The translations under genes and the position numbers were made by a program. Shown here piece by piece: positions 11,640 to 23,483 of a stretch of 64,000 nt of DNA; the stretch's first letter is position 1; each line of letters starts with the position of its first letter. The stretch is from Breviolum minutum Mf 1.05b.01 (lineage: Eukaryota > Sar > Dinophyceae > Suessiales > Symbiodiniaceae): positions 124,001 to 188,000 of the forward strand of contig DF239424.1 of the NCBI GenBank assembly GCA_000507305.1, given 5' to 3'. A model generated the notes under the pieces. It saw only the letters and a list, made by a program, of their open reading frames with translations, had not been told where the DNA came from and searched no databases.

Positions 11640-12045
11640 ACGTATGTTACCATCCCCCACCCGACCCACCCACCCACCCCAACCCNNNNNNNNNNNNNNN
11701 NNNNNNNNNNNNNNNNNNNNNNNNNNNNNNNNNNNNNNNNNNNNNNNNNNNNNNNNNNNNNNNNNNNNNNNNNNNNNNNNNNNNNNNNNNNNNNNNNNNN
11801 NNNNNNNNNNNNNNNNNNNNNNNNNNNNNNNNNNNNNNNNNNNNNNNNNNNNNNNNNNNNNNNNNNNNNNNNNNNNNNNNNNNNNNNNNNNNNNNNNNNN
11901 NNNNNNNNNNNNNNNNNNNNACCCACCCACCCCAACCCAAAGGTATGTGTGTGTGTGTACAGTTGGGAATGTATGCAAGTCCAAGGTATGTTACCATCCC
12001 CGACCCCACCCACCCCAACCCAAAGGTATGTGTGTGTATTTGCAC
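11640..12045 (+). repeat. C-rich satellite array (interrupted by gap)
   Basis: Units contain GGTATGTTACCATCCCC, then (CCCA)n, then AACCCAAAGGTATGTGTGTG. One partial unit before the gap and two after it. Confidence 0.85.
11686..11920. other. Assembly gap (235 N) inside a C-rich satellite
   Basis: Run of N flanked by CCCACCCACCCC satellite units. True length unknown. Long frames spanning it are artefacts. Confidence 0.99.
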
Positions 12046-12092
12046 AGGGTTCGCCACCAGCGACCTGCGCCAGGACCTCTGACAGAGCTTAG

Positions 12093-13152
12093 GAGGCTTG
12101 GGCCGAAGAGCTCACTGACTCATGGGAAGCATTGCAACTTGAAACCTTGCTTGCGGACAAAGCCCACGAAGAACAACGCATGCAATCAGAGGGTCTTCAG
12201 TGGCAACGTATTATGGATGACCGGGACACTTCAGATGATGCATGCCTGCAACACTACCTGATTTGCTCATACGAAGGAGGGCTTGAATGCGCCGCAACTG
12301 TTTGAACCAATGGCAGTGTTTTAACGAAGCACCAGGTTGTGGAATGTGATGCGGGATGCCAAACCGGAACCTGAATTCCTCCTATTAGATGATTGCGAAC
12401 TGATTGGTGATTACACCAATATCAACACCAAGAATCTCCTGAAAGCCATAATGCAGGGGGCAGCCTTCTTTGATATATGCAGTCCCAATGGAGCGTACAG
12501 CTTTCACCTCCGCCACGGTTTGCCCTTAGTGGCATTGACAAATGAAATAGCTACCTTCAACGCCTTTAAATATGACGGCTACTTCCAGCATCATTTGGAT
12601 TTTGTGTAATTGTATGAGAAGCTCTGGAGCGGCGGTGATGCAAGCGCTGAAGCAATGTGAGTGGATGGATTGATGCATGTGAGATTTGAATTCGCTTGTT
12701 AATGCCATCATCTTGGCTAATGATTTGCTGGAGCATGTGTCAGCTGCAAAACGAACTAGCCGCACATGATCGATTGTGGTAGTGCGTTCTCCATTGTTAC
12801 TTTGCCTGTGTTCGCCACTGAACGTGGCCAAATGATGACAAGGGCGACTTCAAATGTCAGGGCGGTCGGCATCATAGAGAGCCCGCAAGACTTGGAACAA
12901 AGTCCTGTATGCCTGCATTGGATGCTGCTGGTGAAGACGAAAACGGAAGAGTTGGTTGCATTGGGAGGATCAGTCCTCAGAAGCGAGGGAAGCGCTGATG
13001 TGGTGCATGCGGTGTGGATCGAGAGCAGATTGGCGCTAGTTTTTGTGCGGCTGCGGCAGCAAGGCGTTACATGGACGAAGAGTCCAGAAAAGCATGTGGT
13101 GGAAGGGTTCTGGTCATACTGGACATTGATAGGGCAAGCAACCAGCGACTGA
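12093..13152 (+). pseudogene. Decayed ORF cluster inside satellite island
   Basis: Three coding-like pieces on the same strand: 12093-12305 (AEELTDSWEALQLETLLADK...), 12337-12609 (EFLLLDDCELIGDYTNINTK...) and 12766-13152 (WMLLVKTKTEELVALGGSVL...). They are in different frames and separated by stops, without inverted-repeat elements between them, and flanked on both sides by the same C-rich satellite. This fits a broken intronless gene or mobile-element ORF. Family not recognised; the minus strand is also partly open in the last piece. Confidence 0.4.
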
Positions 13153-13336
13153 TAGCTGCAATTGGTGGTTGATGATTGTCGCCCATTGATTGTTTCCCAT
13201 GAGTGTTGCCTGATGATTGTCGCCCATGAGTGATGATGGCAGTGATGTGAGCGAAAGGTGAGAAAATGATGATACGTGTTTTGGTGGTGGTTGTGGTGTT
13301 TTGGTGGTAGTTCTGGAGGTGAACCTTGAATGTGTG

Positions 13337-13410
13337 CAAGTCCAAGGTATGTTACCATCCCCACCCCACCCACCCACCCACCCCAAAGGTATGTGTGTGA
13401 TTGTGTGTGT
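13337..13410 (+). repeat. Isolated satellite unit beyond the decayed ORFs
   Basis: Repeats TGCAAGTCCAAGGTATGTTA and the following CCCACC run seen at 11972-12045, in the same orientation. Confidence 0.85.
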
Positions 13411-13495
13411 GTGTACAGATGAGTCAGATCTGTGTGCGCACATGAGGCTTTTGGGGTGTGTGTACAGATGAGTCAAATCTGTGTGCGCAGATGAG
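13411..13495 (+). repeat. Two-copy direct repeat
   Basis: TGTACAGATGAGTCA(G/A)ATCT plus GTGTGCGCA occurs twice, at about 13419 and 13460; a third partial GCAGATGAGTC follows. Related in sequence to the 11386 repeat (TGTACA core). Confidence 0.75.
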
Positions 13496-14212
13496 TCCTC
13501 TCCCCGGCAAGTAGGTTTTTGGCCCTTGAAGAGGGGAATCCAAAGATAAACCAAGCAGCACCCTGTGGGATAAGATATGATACAATAGCAAATTCGTAGC
13601 TCTTTTGGATGATCCACGGTCCACGTGCCAGTTTTTTAACCCGACATCACGAACAATGATGGAAAAGGTTCCCCCAAGTTCGAGAATTCTAGAGGTGTCG
13701 TTTCTTTAAAATTTTCAATAGGAACATCACAATTTTTGTAGTGATTGTCGCGGGCTTGGGGTGATTCGAATGGGATCAGCCATTGGAAGTGGCTTCAAAT
13801 GACGGATTTTTGAATGTCTTTTAGTGCTGGAATTAGGAAGCCCTATATCGCAAACCCTTAATATTTTATCAAGAATTCACCTGGATTTTTCTGGATTTCA
13901 GGGTTGGCGACATATTCTCAAAGATGACTTGTTTTTTTCAATATGTGCGTTTGTTCTGAAATACCTGAGATATCTCTAGCTTTGACAAATTGTTGATTTT
14001 CCCTCAGATATTTGCTCTGTGAACATTTGAATAGATGGTGATCGTGATCGTGGTGAAAAACTGCCATGATTGATTTGGTTTTCGGATGACATCAATGTGT
14101 ATAGGGCATCTCCCAAATCCAAAGCAAACAAATACTACAACCACAATTGCCATCCATTGCCACCACCCTCCACCACCACCATCCATTGCCACCACAACAG
14201 CATGACAGAATA

Positions 14213-14355
14213 AAAACCCTGAAACCGCCGCCAGGCTTTGAGCAGTTTCGTCAGACCTATGGTAAGTTGGATTTGGATGAAGCAGATATCGGTGGAACTG
14301 GCTGGTTCACCGAAGATCCTGATGAAGTTCCTCAACTCCCAAAGAGGGGGAGGTG
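14213..14355 (+). CDS. Unidentified exon (acidic, GTGWFTEDPDE)
   Basis: Open frame with coding-like content, PPPGFEQFRQTYGKLDLDEA then IGGTGWFTEDPDEVPQLPKR, ending at donor GTGAAAAT. Upstream is a CACC-rich stretch (14140-14200). Lies between dioxygenase exons and may belong to that gene; not recognised. Confidence 0.5.
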
Positions 14356-14828
14356 AAAATGTCATCATTTTCATCGCATTTGCCCCCAGGTGTTTTTTGA
14401 TATGAGGTTTAAAAACAAAAAACATACTAATTAAGCCAGTTGAATTTTGATGAATTTAGAAAAACTCATAAAACACAAGTATACAACTTCTTAATAAAGG
14501 CACTACTTGACAAAATGTTAGAATCGTTCCTCATTGCCCCTTTGAGTGGGTGTCGTGGGTCCAGAGTCCAAATCAACGAGTATTTCAATCAGAATTTCAG
14601 CTTAGCCATCAACTAGGGTATAATATTATGTAATGGTATTTAAAATATATATATATATATCATAGATTATATATATATATACATATACGTGACTGTGATT
14701 TGAACCAAGTTTACTATGCCCCTAACCATGGTGATTTCTTTTTTCAAGAGAAAATGCGGCATGAAACCAAAACATGATATAAAGTCATAAGGTAAATGCA
14801 AAGGTACAGATCTTGTAGGTAAATGACC

Positions 14829-14969
14829 TACTGTTGATGGTTCAGAAATCCCAAACAATTACCCTTTGGATGTTGCTAAAAACCCTGGAAGAATAATGAG
14901 GATTTCAACTACCAACTCTCAACTGGTGAGTATTTTTCTAGCCGGATTTCTGGTTAGCCATCAACAGTA
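14829..14969 (-). mobile_element. Family A element, reversed core
   Basis: Same arms, but the core reads CTCTCAACTGGTGAG near the 3' end, i.e. opposite internal orientation. Confidence 0.75.
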
Positions 14970-15126
14970 TGGCAGCAGTATGGGTTCCACTGGAACCCTC
15001 CCATTGGAGTCCCTGATTCTTGTTGATGAAGAACATCCTGTTGATGGTTCTGAAATCCCAAGGCCAACCACCGTTTGGGATGTTGCAATCAACGACATGT
15101 CCCCCCTTGATTTGGTTTTTCTCAAG

Positions 15127-15192
15127 GTTCTTGCCTTTGGAGGTCGCTTTGAAACAGCTGCCTTCGCTCAAGGATCACCCGACGGTCGGATG
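15127..15192 (+). CDS. Unidentified exon (VLAFGGRFETAAFAQ)
   Basis: Twenty-two codons bounded by CTCAAG and GTAACC, in phase 0 on both sides, following a truncated family A copy. Position suggests the dioxygenase gene; no motif recognised. Confidence 0.5.
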
Positions 15193-15249
15193 GTAACCAT
15201 CACGAGTTCCAATGGTTTTCTCCCATTTGTGTTTGGTTTTTGTGCCCAG

Positions 15250-15400
15250 GGTTTACCAGTTGACTTTGAGAATCCAGGTGAAGGTTGAAGATGACGAATG
15301 TTTTCCAGAGATGTACATCAAGCTGGTTTTCGTTGGGGAAGGGAGCGGCTATTTTTTGAAAAGGAGCGAAAATTTGGAGCGAAAGGCCTCCTGGTTTCCT
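15250..15400 (+). CDS. Unidentified exon region (EDDECFPEMYIKLVFVG)
   Basis: After TGTGCCCAG an open frame includes VKVEDDECFPEMYIKLVFVG followed by EGSGYFLKRSENLERK. Coding-like, but exact ends and whether it is one exon or two (a GT donor occurs at 15279) are unclear. Confidence 0.4.
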
Positions 15401-15715
15401 TCAGCATGGATGTCATGGATGTCATTAGCAGGTCAGGGTTGCATTGCAAAACACACCTTGAGCCACCAAAGGTAACTTTAAGGAGGGGAACCCAACAAAG
15501 GTAAGTTGAAGAATCTAAAAGTCTTCCAAACATTTCCTTCTGTTTGTTTAGTTGGTGATTTTTTTTAAACGGATTCTACCAACCTACATCGCCATTACGC
15601 CACCACCATTTGGTAGGAATATGTGTTTTTTTGGATGTGTTTTTTGCCAAGCACCTTGAAGCCAGCAAATCCAACGTCGTTATGTCTATCTCCAAAGAGG
15701 GAGGTTTCCCCCCAG

Positions 15716-15770
15716 CAAGTCATTGGAGACTTCATTTTCAGGAGATGTGGTGTTATTCACCATGCACACC
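15716..15770 (+). CDS. Phytanoyl-CoA-dioxygenase-like exon with distal histidine
   Basis: Reads QVIGDFIFRRCGVIHHAH after CCCCAG, matching the pattern GDxxxFxxxxxHxAH that carries the third iron ligand in PhyH-type enzymes. Donor GTACATGG leaves one base, and joining to the 16144 exon gives HHAHRTDRWRLSLDFRV, a continuous family-like sequence. This junction is the main evidence that the 8.6-16.3 kb exons belong together. Confidence 0.65.
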
Positions 15771-16143
15771 GTACATGGCAGCACCTCCAATTGTTGCATG
15801 GCCGAAAAAAACTGTGGGAAAAAGGTGATTCCAGGCGGTGAAGTTTGAAGTGTTTCCTCCCCCTACGAAAGGGGGGTCATGAATAACCTTTTAAAAAGGT
15901 CACGTTTTCACCATCCCAAAAAGGTCACCAGCAGAATTGCCAGGGTTTTTGATGTGTTTTTGGGTTTTGAGGTGGTTGGTTCTTAGAAATGAGCCGTCCA
16001 GACCAGTAGGTTTAAGCATGTTTAAGACAACGGTTCACCGCCCCAGTGAAATTGGGTACAGTTTTTGAATCGTGACCATTTTTTTTGGTGGGGCACCCAA
16101 GAATTACGTCGTTTTTTAAAGGTTTTTCACAAGAGCATCCCAG

Positions 16144-16250
16144 GCACCGACCGTTGGCGGCTGTCCTTGGACTTCCGCGTGACGCCGGGTCCCACGGCGG
16201 AGGTGGCCCCGTCCGTTCCAAACGCCAAGCAGGGCAGGTTGGGGCCGGAG
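16144..16250 (+). CDS. Phytanoyl-CoA-dioxygenase-like C-terminal exon
   Basis: After CATCCCAG it reads (R)TDRWRLSLDFRVTPGP and on to KQGRLGPE, ending exactly at donor GTGTTT. RWRLSxDFRV is the end of the double-stranded beta-helix in PhyH-like proteins. The exon is about 65% GC against roughly 45% in its surroundings. Confidence 0.65.
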
Positions 16251-16639
16251 GTGTTTTTTTCGGAAGGAGCGGTGGACAAGAACACGGGTGATTTTTAGGG
16301 ATGTTAAGAAAAGGAGGATCACCAAAACATAATGTCCCAAGTCTTGTTGGCAACTGTTTCCAGCTGGTTTTGAGGGTTTCAAGTTGATGAAAGTCAAGAT
16401 CGATAACAATTGTGGTGGTTACAATTGATTTCTGGAATTTCTACGGCACGATTTTGGCGTGAAATGAGATCTGGCGGAAAAACATCGGCAAAAATGCAGA
16501 TGTTTGTGGCTGTGGCTGGCAAAATCCGCGCTAGGCAATGTTTACGAATAGATTGATGGAGAAAGGACTTGAATTTTCATCCATCAAAAAGTATGGTAAC
16601 AGCTGCAATCAAGTTGTCCCAGTTTGTAAGATGTGATGC

Positions 16640-16725
16640 TCTCGAGACAGAGACAGCGCATTGGTGTTCCCCCCCGGCAACACACTGGCGAAAGTGTTTC
16701 ACAACAACTGCCACAGTTTCAGGTT
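16640..16725 (+). CDS. Possible exon (TETAHWCSPPATHWRKCF)
   Basis: Short open stretch rich in Cys, His and Trp after CTCGAG, with several possible ends. Weak. Confidence 0.3.
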
Positions 16726-17102
16726 TCCAAGAAAAAAACATGTTTTCCAGGATTGTTTTGATATCGAAAGTTATTTTAAAAAAGTTAGATCTACGACACC
16801 CTAAGACTTTAAGTATAGAGGGCCAATTAAGTCGTTTTCCCCGGGGATGAGAAAAAAGCTGGATCAATTTAAAATCCACCCCCAGTTACAACAAAAGCGA
16901 CCTTAAATCTTCTGGAATCTGACTATTTTTTGCCGGACAACACTGATGAACCCTTGAAAATATAGAGGATTTGTTGGTTAGTACGGGGTATGGTCCCTTC
17001 AAATTAAATAGGGAAGTCTCAAAGATAACATCGAAATGGTCAGCAGGAATAGTTGGGATTCGTCTTATGCGCGAATTGATACTGTCAACTTTTTAAATCC
17101 AG

Positions 17103-17175
17103 GTGGTCACGCTTGAGACACAACTTGGAAGATCCTCGGTTTGGTTTTCGCTGGGGAGATTCGGCAGGGAAAACG
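17103..17175 (+). CDS. Unidentified exon (VVTLETQLGRSSVWFSLGRF)
   Basis: Open between AAATCCAG and donor GTGAAACC, with coding-like content. No family recognised; may be a C-terminal exon of the dioxygenase gene or the next gene. Confidence 0.5.
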
Positions 17176-18098
17176 GTGAAACCTGAGATGGTTTGGTGGA
17201 TTGGTTCTCCAGGTAGAAGAACTGATGCCTGAAAGCGATGGCATTTCAGACCAAAATTGCCCATGACGGTCACCCCCTGAAGTTCAACACACGAAGTCGC
17301 CCCTAAAAATAGTTGTGAAGACGATTCTTTGTAACTTTCAGGGGGCTTGTGTTGTTAAACTTTGGGGCTTTGTTTGATCCAAAGATCTTCTTAGAGATTG
17401 AATGTGGCACTGGTATTTTGCCAACTTGTGTTGCATGAAGTGTCACGCAAGGAAATCAGTGTTTGCACCTAAAACGTTGATTATGCAAGATGGTTTTTGG
17501 TATTTTGAAATATGTATGTCATCAACCAAAAACACTCCAAGAAACTGACCTGGCAATGGATACTGCAATCAATCCTTCAAAATATGAATCTTCCAGCCTA
17601 GCCGTGGTTGTATTATCAGCGTGTCATGGGATCATGCTTTTTCAGTTCCACCCGTGAGGTTTTCATATAGCTCTTAAAAGTTTCTAAAGACTGAACATGT
17701 GTCATTTTTTGAGCGACGTTTGGGATGATGTCCAAAAAAGGGGCTCGGCAATGTTTGGGATCATGTCCAAAAAAGGGATCGTTCCAGTGGGCTTAGACAA
17801 GTGAGGCTATCATTTGGATTTCCACTAAACGTGTTTGACCACTCATCCTGTTGATACCATGACCTTTAGATACATTTAGAGCAGGCATCTTCACAAGCAA
17901 GCTTTGATTTTTGGCTTGCCCATCAAAAAAAAGTGGTGCACGCCTAGGCCCTGATCCTTCACCAAATCACATTTTTGTTGGTTGGAAGTGGAACTTTCTA
18001 ATGATCCACAAAAATGCTGCAAGCCTTGTGGTTACCACCACTGGTAGGGGGAAGATATTCCAGATGCTACCTGCAAAAAGAAAATCATAATACAGCAA

Positions 18099-18202
18099 TA
18101 CTGTTGATGAAAGAAATGATGCACCACCTGGGATGTATAAACCCTGTAAATAATGGGATATTTACCATATCAACTGGTGCAGGATTTCTTCCATCAACCG
18201 TA
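18099..18202 (-). mobile_element. Family A element, reversed core
   Basis: TACTGTTGATGAAAGAAAT to CTTCCATCAACCGTA; ACCACCTGGGATG lies near the left arm. Confidence 0.75.
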
Positions 18203-18404
18203 TTTCGTGACCAATTCAACTGGGGAGTTAGGGTATGAACCTAACACATGCGATGTCAAATGCTACATTTGCTTATGGACTGCCTGATATCATTGGAAAC
18301 CGAGGAATTTCCACGAACCATGGAGCAGGCAGGAGCTGTCATTTAGTAGAATGAGATGAAGGGTGCAAAGATTTCTTGTGTAAGACATCAATTTCAAATT
18401 CTAT

Positions 18405-18504
18405 CTAGATGGTGGTTGCAAAGGTTTGTTATTTTCAGCCCTGCGTGGGGAAATGATCCAATTTGACTCATATTTTGCAGATGGGTGGTTCAACAACCAA
18501 CTAG
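18405..18504 (+). mobile_element. Family F element
   Basis: CTAGATGGTGGTTGCAAAG to GGTGGTTCAACAACCAACTA (G). Confidence 0.85.
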
Positions 18505-18651
18505 TTATCCCAGACTCAATGCATGGAAGATTTACCTCCATTTACCATATAGGTTGCCAAATCTAGGTCATATAGGTCATTGAGCATCTGGGTATTTCGT
18601 AACAGCATGTTTTCCGCACCTCGCAAAAGTCTGTGTTTCTGGAAACTTTTC

Positions 18652-18752
18652 CTAGGTGGTGGTTTCAAATATGTTTTATTTTCACCCCTGTTTGGGGAAG
18701 ATTCCCATTTTGACTCATATTTTTCAGATGGGTTGGTTCAACCACCAACCGG
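18652..18752 (+). mobile_element. Family F element
   Basis: CTAGGTGGTGGTTTCAAATA to TTGGTTCAACCACCAACCGG; 150 bp from the previous copy. Confidence 0.85.
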
Positions 18753-19183
18753 TTTCTGTCTCCTGGGGATTCGAGGCCAAGATCGATTGGGGCTTAAGCA
18801 AGGCCCGGGATGCTTCGTTGTTGAGGGGATTCGTTGGGGATGAAATCCTACCCGGTTATATGGGTTATTATTTCATAAAACCACTAATTTGTTATTTAAT
18901 AAACCATCATAAGCAGCTAAGCAATGAAAGGTTCTAATAAACCATCATAACCATCATAACCATCCCAGCATTTTGTTGAAAATGGTTATTTAGGGATTCT
19001 TTTCATAAACCATGACATTTTCGGATCCCGGAACCTTAAAACAACCAGGACAACTCTATCAAAGAATCCGGGTTTTGGCCTTCGTGTCTCAGGATCATCC
19101 CAGGGCTTGGTTCAGTGGGTTAGTTAGGATCACCCCCCTTGAAAAAAACGCCATGGAAACTGCCGGAGTTCACGGTTCTGAAT

Positions 19184-19287
19184 TACACTCCGGGAAACTA
19201 ACAAAGCAATGGAAATTTCCCCATTTGTAGATGCATTTCCTATTGGAAAATGTGGATTTCCATTGCTAATTTTGTTTACCAGAGGGT
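19184..19287 (+). mobile_element. Family B element
   Basis: TACACTCCGGGAAACTAACA with AGCAATGGAAAT, to GTTTACCAGAGGGT. Preceded by GAAT, a possible GA donor. Confidence 0.85.
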
Positions 19288-19851
19288 GGTTACTACGGAG
19301 AATTAGGTGATTAAAGAACCAGCTTTCAGACCCCATTTTTAGGTAGTGATCAGATTTGATATCCGGTTGGGGGTATGTCTGAAATTTTCTCAAAATAATG
19401 GGAATCTATAAAACACCCCAGTACTGTTGATGCTTCAGAAGTTCCCCGCTAACCAGCCAATATCTAGATTATTCATGATTATTCCAACCATTCTCAGATG
19501 TTTATTTTGATAAATGGGATGAAAGCAAGGTCCACAAATGTCCAAGAAAATGTGCGAAAGGTTTTGTGCATAGGATTATCCCTAGATATAATATATATAT
19601 ATATATACATTTATATACTGTATATATGTACTATATATATTTATTTTCTATTCCCAGATGTTTGTTTTCTTTACATTCCAGGCAAATTCACATGAGATTT
19701 ACATTCCAGGCATCCCCCAGAATTCCCTTAGCCCCTCAACCTTAGGAGCTAAAAAACGCCAATGTCATCCATGTTGCCTTTCACGTGTCATTTTAAGTTA
19801 AGGGATTGATTCATGGATGTTTCAACAAGCCTTAAAAAAAAGCAGGAAACA

Positions 19852-20002
19852 TACGTCGTTGCTGGTTCAACCAGAAATCCGGCGAACGAAAACCCATCAC
19901 CACTTGGTATGGGTAAAAATATCTCATTATTCACAGGGTCTTTTATGTAGATATCCGGGTGGTTAGCCATCGCCGGAGTTCTAAAAAACCATCAACGACG
20001 TA
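19852..20002 (+). mobile_element. Family A variant with changed ends
   Basis: Outer ends are TACGTCGTTG and CAACGACGTA; the inner part keeps AGAAATCCGGCG and GCCGGAGTTCT. Confidence 0.7.
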
Positions 20003-20319
20003 TCCACCTTGGAGTTTCATGATGTCAAGCTTTCTGTTTCTCCCAAAGATTTTGGCTGCTCCCATCCCATGAATGGTCGTTAAGGTTCATGGGGGGATCG
20101 ATTTCAATTTACCTTGAGGGGAATTAAATCACCAGTTTTCAACTACCATTTGGTAGGAATATGTTTGTTATTTTTTTGAAAAAACCACCTAACAAATCCA
20201 AGTCGCTCTTTGAAATTTCGAGTTGTTTACTTTTTTTTCAAGTCCAATTTGCAATGGCTTTAGGGTTTTGGGACCCGGCAACACCTCGGACTGAGGACTT
20301 TCTGAAGTTTCGGGAAACA

Positions 20320-20440
20320 TACTGTTGATGGTTCAGAAATCCGGCGGTCAAGTTGAGAAACTGTTAGTTTGCCCCATTGTTTGCAGGGTTTTTACACATC
20401 CCAGGTGATGATTCGCCGCATTTCTGAACCATCAACAGTA
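20320..20440 (+). mobile_element. Family A element, intact arms
   Basis: TACTGTTGATGGTTCAGAAA and TTTCTGAACCATCAACAGTA form a near-perfect inverted repeat of about 22 bp. Confidence 0.9.
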
Positions 20441-21426
20441 TGGATTTGTTTTTTCTAGAGCCTACCGGGGTTTTTCCTACCCTCAACTCAGACCAGATGT
20501 CACTGGTGTTAAAATCACATTAAGATAACGTTCCTCCAATACATTTCCCACAAAGCCTGGTCCAACAAAAGACGTGTACCAAAAAACAAAAAGAGCACCT
20601 GTTTCTTGCAACTTTTTGTTTTTGTGGTGGAGTTGTTTTGTTTTTTTGTTGTTCGAAGACAATGTATGTTATTTGCAAGGTGCAGGGGGTCATTTGCAAA
20701 AGACAGAAATCGGTTGATGGTCGGTCCCCAATTTTTTAGGAGGGGAATATGTTCAAAGCTTTCCGCAAAAAGCTATCTCTGCTAAAAATATGAATGTCAA
20801 CCCCCACCCTGTTGTTGAATTTCGTTTATCAGAGGATGGGAAGGTTGGGATAATTTGGGAGGATAACTCCTTCAATGGATGGAGTTATTGGTTTTAGCAT
20901 ATGACTTCCAGCGACAGGTGCCTGCGAGAAATGAAAGCAAAGGTCTAGTTGAAAAAGACGAGCCTTCGTGCTGGGAAATGCAGGGGGATGTTCGCCCTTA
21001 AAAAATGATGCTTGGAAGAACGATGCTTTCTCCTGTTGGGACGAAAAGATTTTTCAGGGGCGAAGTTGTTGTTAAACTTAGGGGTATCTTTAGGTGTTAT
21101 GGATTCTTTGAGGTAGGTTTCAACCAATAATTATGAGTTGTTGGGTCAAATTCTGGTTCGTTTGTCGGTTTTGGTTGGGTGAACCTATTCTTTGATCCCA
21201 CGACATATCACCTCCAAGAACTCTTCATCATGACCTTGATGATAGGAAGAAAGATTCATTCATGTCACTTCTAAAAACAAGGACTTTGTGCAAAAAAAGA
21301 TGGATGATTCCTGTGATTTAACTTAGGTTGTGAAGTTCGTTGTGAAAAAAAGTTGTTTACAAATGAAATTCCATCTAAAGGTTTCAATGATGTCATTGTC
21401 AATTGGTAAAGCCAGATCATATATGA

Positions 21427-21530
21427 TACTGTTGATGGAGGAAATCCTGCACCAGTTGACGTGGAGAAACGACCATTATTTACAGGGTTTTATACATCTC
21501 GTTTGGTGCAGGATTTCTTCATCAACCGTA
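21427..21530 (+). mobile_element. Family A element
   Basis: TACTGTTGATGGAGGAAATC to GATTTCTTCATCAACCGTA. Confidence 0.8.
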
Positions 21531-22693
21531 TTAGATGCGCATACAGTTTTTAGCTGATACACATAACTTTGATCAGAGACATCATCGACTTGATCGAAAC
21601 ACTTGTCAATGTTGATGGATCATCAACAACACGTTTCGCAGCTTTTCACAGCACCCATAAAAACTGCCACACGGCTGACCAAGAAAAAACTCGGGGACTC
21701 GGCAATTGTGAGCCTCCATTATACGTCCAAGTTCATTGGAAAGATCAGAAATTGGGTGAAAATGGATATTGTTGAGATTTTTGCCCAAAAGATTTTCCCA
21801 ATTTTTTCAAGCTTTCACTTCAAGAAACAACAAGGGTATTCAGAAGTTGTTGTCCAAGGTACCTGAAACATCCATTCATTTATACATGATGTTTCAATTG
21901 GATGATTCCAAATCTTTAAGATTCAACAAAGCTTGCGTTGCACGTCTCGACCAACGCGGCACGGTCGCAATGGCTTTGCGATTTGCCCCCATTCGCCATG
22001 GATCGTGCAAGTGAGCATGGATACAGGATCAAAAACCTGATCCAAAAAACAAAACGAAGCAAAAAATTACACAACTGCCAGCTTTTGGGTTTTTGTTCTT
22101 GGTGTTTCTACGGAGTTGTATCTTTTAGTATAGGTAATCGGAATCTGGTCCGTCCGTTGAGGCTTTGCTTGCTTTCCATCAACATTTGGGGACACCCGGT
22201 GATTTGACGCAGATGTTTGGTTAAGCATACCAAACTTGGTCTTTTTTTGTTTCAGGGAGCTAAAAAGCCTTGGGTTTAAACGTTTAAACAAAAAAAAGAG
22301 CGAAGGTGAAGAAAGGATCGCTTGAAAGATAGGAAAAACCATGGGAATAAACATGGAATTCCGACATATGTTGTTTCTTGGCGAAACTTTGACTGTCTTT
22401 GTTTCTGGTAGACCCGAAGGAGGTTCGCCCCTTTGAAACAAGCAATGCGGGAAACACTTCGCTAATATGACTCAAAAGTTTTTCGAAAAACTTTTAGCAT
22501 AGGGATTTTGAGGCTTTTCGCCAAATCACCTGGGGTGATGTGTTCCTTTTCTCCTGAAGATCCACCATTTGCTAGCAAGATACCAGTTGGTTCTTTCCAA
22601 CCGTCCCCGTCCAAGTTGTGTGGCGAAGTTTGGCAGTTTGAAACAACCAATCAACCAACTGACGAATCAACCAACTAACCAACTAACACAACC

Positions 22694-22795
22694 CTGGGTG
22701 GTGGTTTCGAATATGTTTTATGTTCATTCCTATGTGGGAAATATGGATCCAATTTGATTCATTTTTTTCAGATGGGTTGGTTCAACCACCAACTA
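22694..22795 (+). mobile_element. Family F element
   Basis: CTGGGTGGTGGTTTCGAATA to GGTTCAACCACCAACTA. Followed by CCAACCAACT-type simple sequence. Confidence 0.8.
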
Positions 22796-22838
22796 ACACA
22801 ACCCAATCTTACCAACCAACTCGTGGCCCCCACTCCAG

Positions 22839-22921
22839 GAGCTAAACTCCCAGGACCCGATGGGTCCCGCGACATGCGGCGCGAGTTGGAAGAATGGCAA
22901 CGGCGACGACAAAACCCCACG
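22839..22921 (+). CDS. Unidentified exon (MRRELEEWQRRRQNP)
   Basis: After CACTCCAG reads AKLPGPDGSRDMRRELEEWQ and RRRQNPT, strongly charged and probably helical; donor GTTGGTTC. GC-rich against its flanks. A family F element ends about 45 nt upstream. Confidence 0.55.
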
Positions 22922-22986
22922 GTTGGTTCGGGGGGAAGGTGAAGTGGCAAAGGATGAGGGTTCCTGAAACGGAATTTTTCATGGTG

Positions 22987-23099
22987 TACACCCCCGAACA
23001 TTAACATTGGCAATGGAAAATCGCCATTTTTAACAGGAGATAATTACATCTTCAAATGGTTCTGCTTTCAGTCTCATGTTAGTTTTCCGGGGGAATGTA
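22987..23099 (+). mobile_element. Family B-like element
   Basis: TACACCCCCGAACATTAACA to CATGTTAGTTTTCCGGGGGA; intermediate between families B and D in its ends. Confidence 0.65.
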
Positions 23100-23435
23100 C
23101 TTGAATCTGGGTTTTTGGGGGTTGGTGTTTTTTGGTTCAAAGTCTAGCATGCTCCATCACTACTGTAGCATGTAGTAGGAACATGTTGTGATTTTGAACC
23201 GTGTCCCAGCATTTGAAGTGGGATTCGTTGCAAATCCAAAGTTAGAAAACTGTTGAACATCAATGGAAAGGCGATGGTTTAGATACATGGGGTGAAACCA
23301 GTTTTTTGGCTTCAATGAAGTAAGGCACAATCCCTCAAACACTACTCGCACATACCTGGGTATTTTTGGGGTGTTTAAGCAGGCACATGTTGTCAGCATT
23401 TTTGCTTAGGCCAACCCAGGGGGGAATCATCTAAG

Positions 23436-23437
<2 letters not shown>

Positions 23438-23483
<46 letters not shown>
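23438..23483 (+). repeat. (GAT)n microsatellite
   Basis: About 15 uninterrupted ATG/GAT trinucleotides. Confidence 0.95.

Noticed and set aside
11541-12261. Long frames on both strands across the 11.7-kb gap
   Set aside because: Their length comes from the run of N and the stop-poor CCCA satellite.
22600-22690. CCAACCAACT repeats as telomere-like or regulatory sequence
   Set aside because: Irregular simple sequence bordering a family F copy, whose own arm contains CCACCAACTA; likely local slippage.
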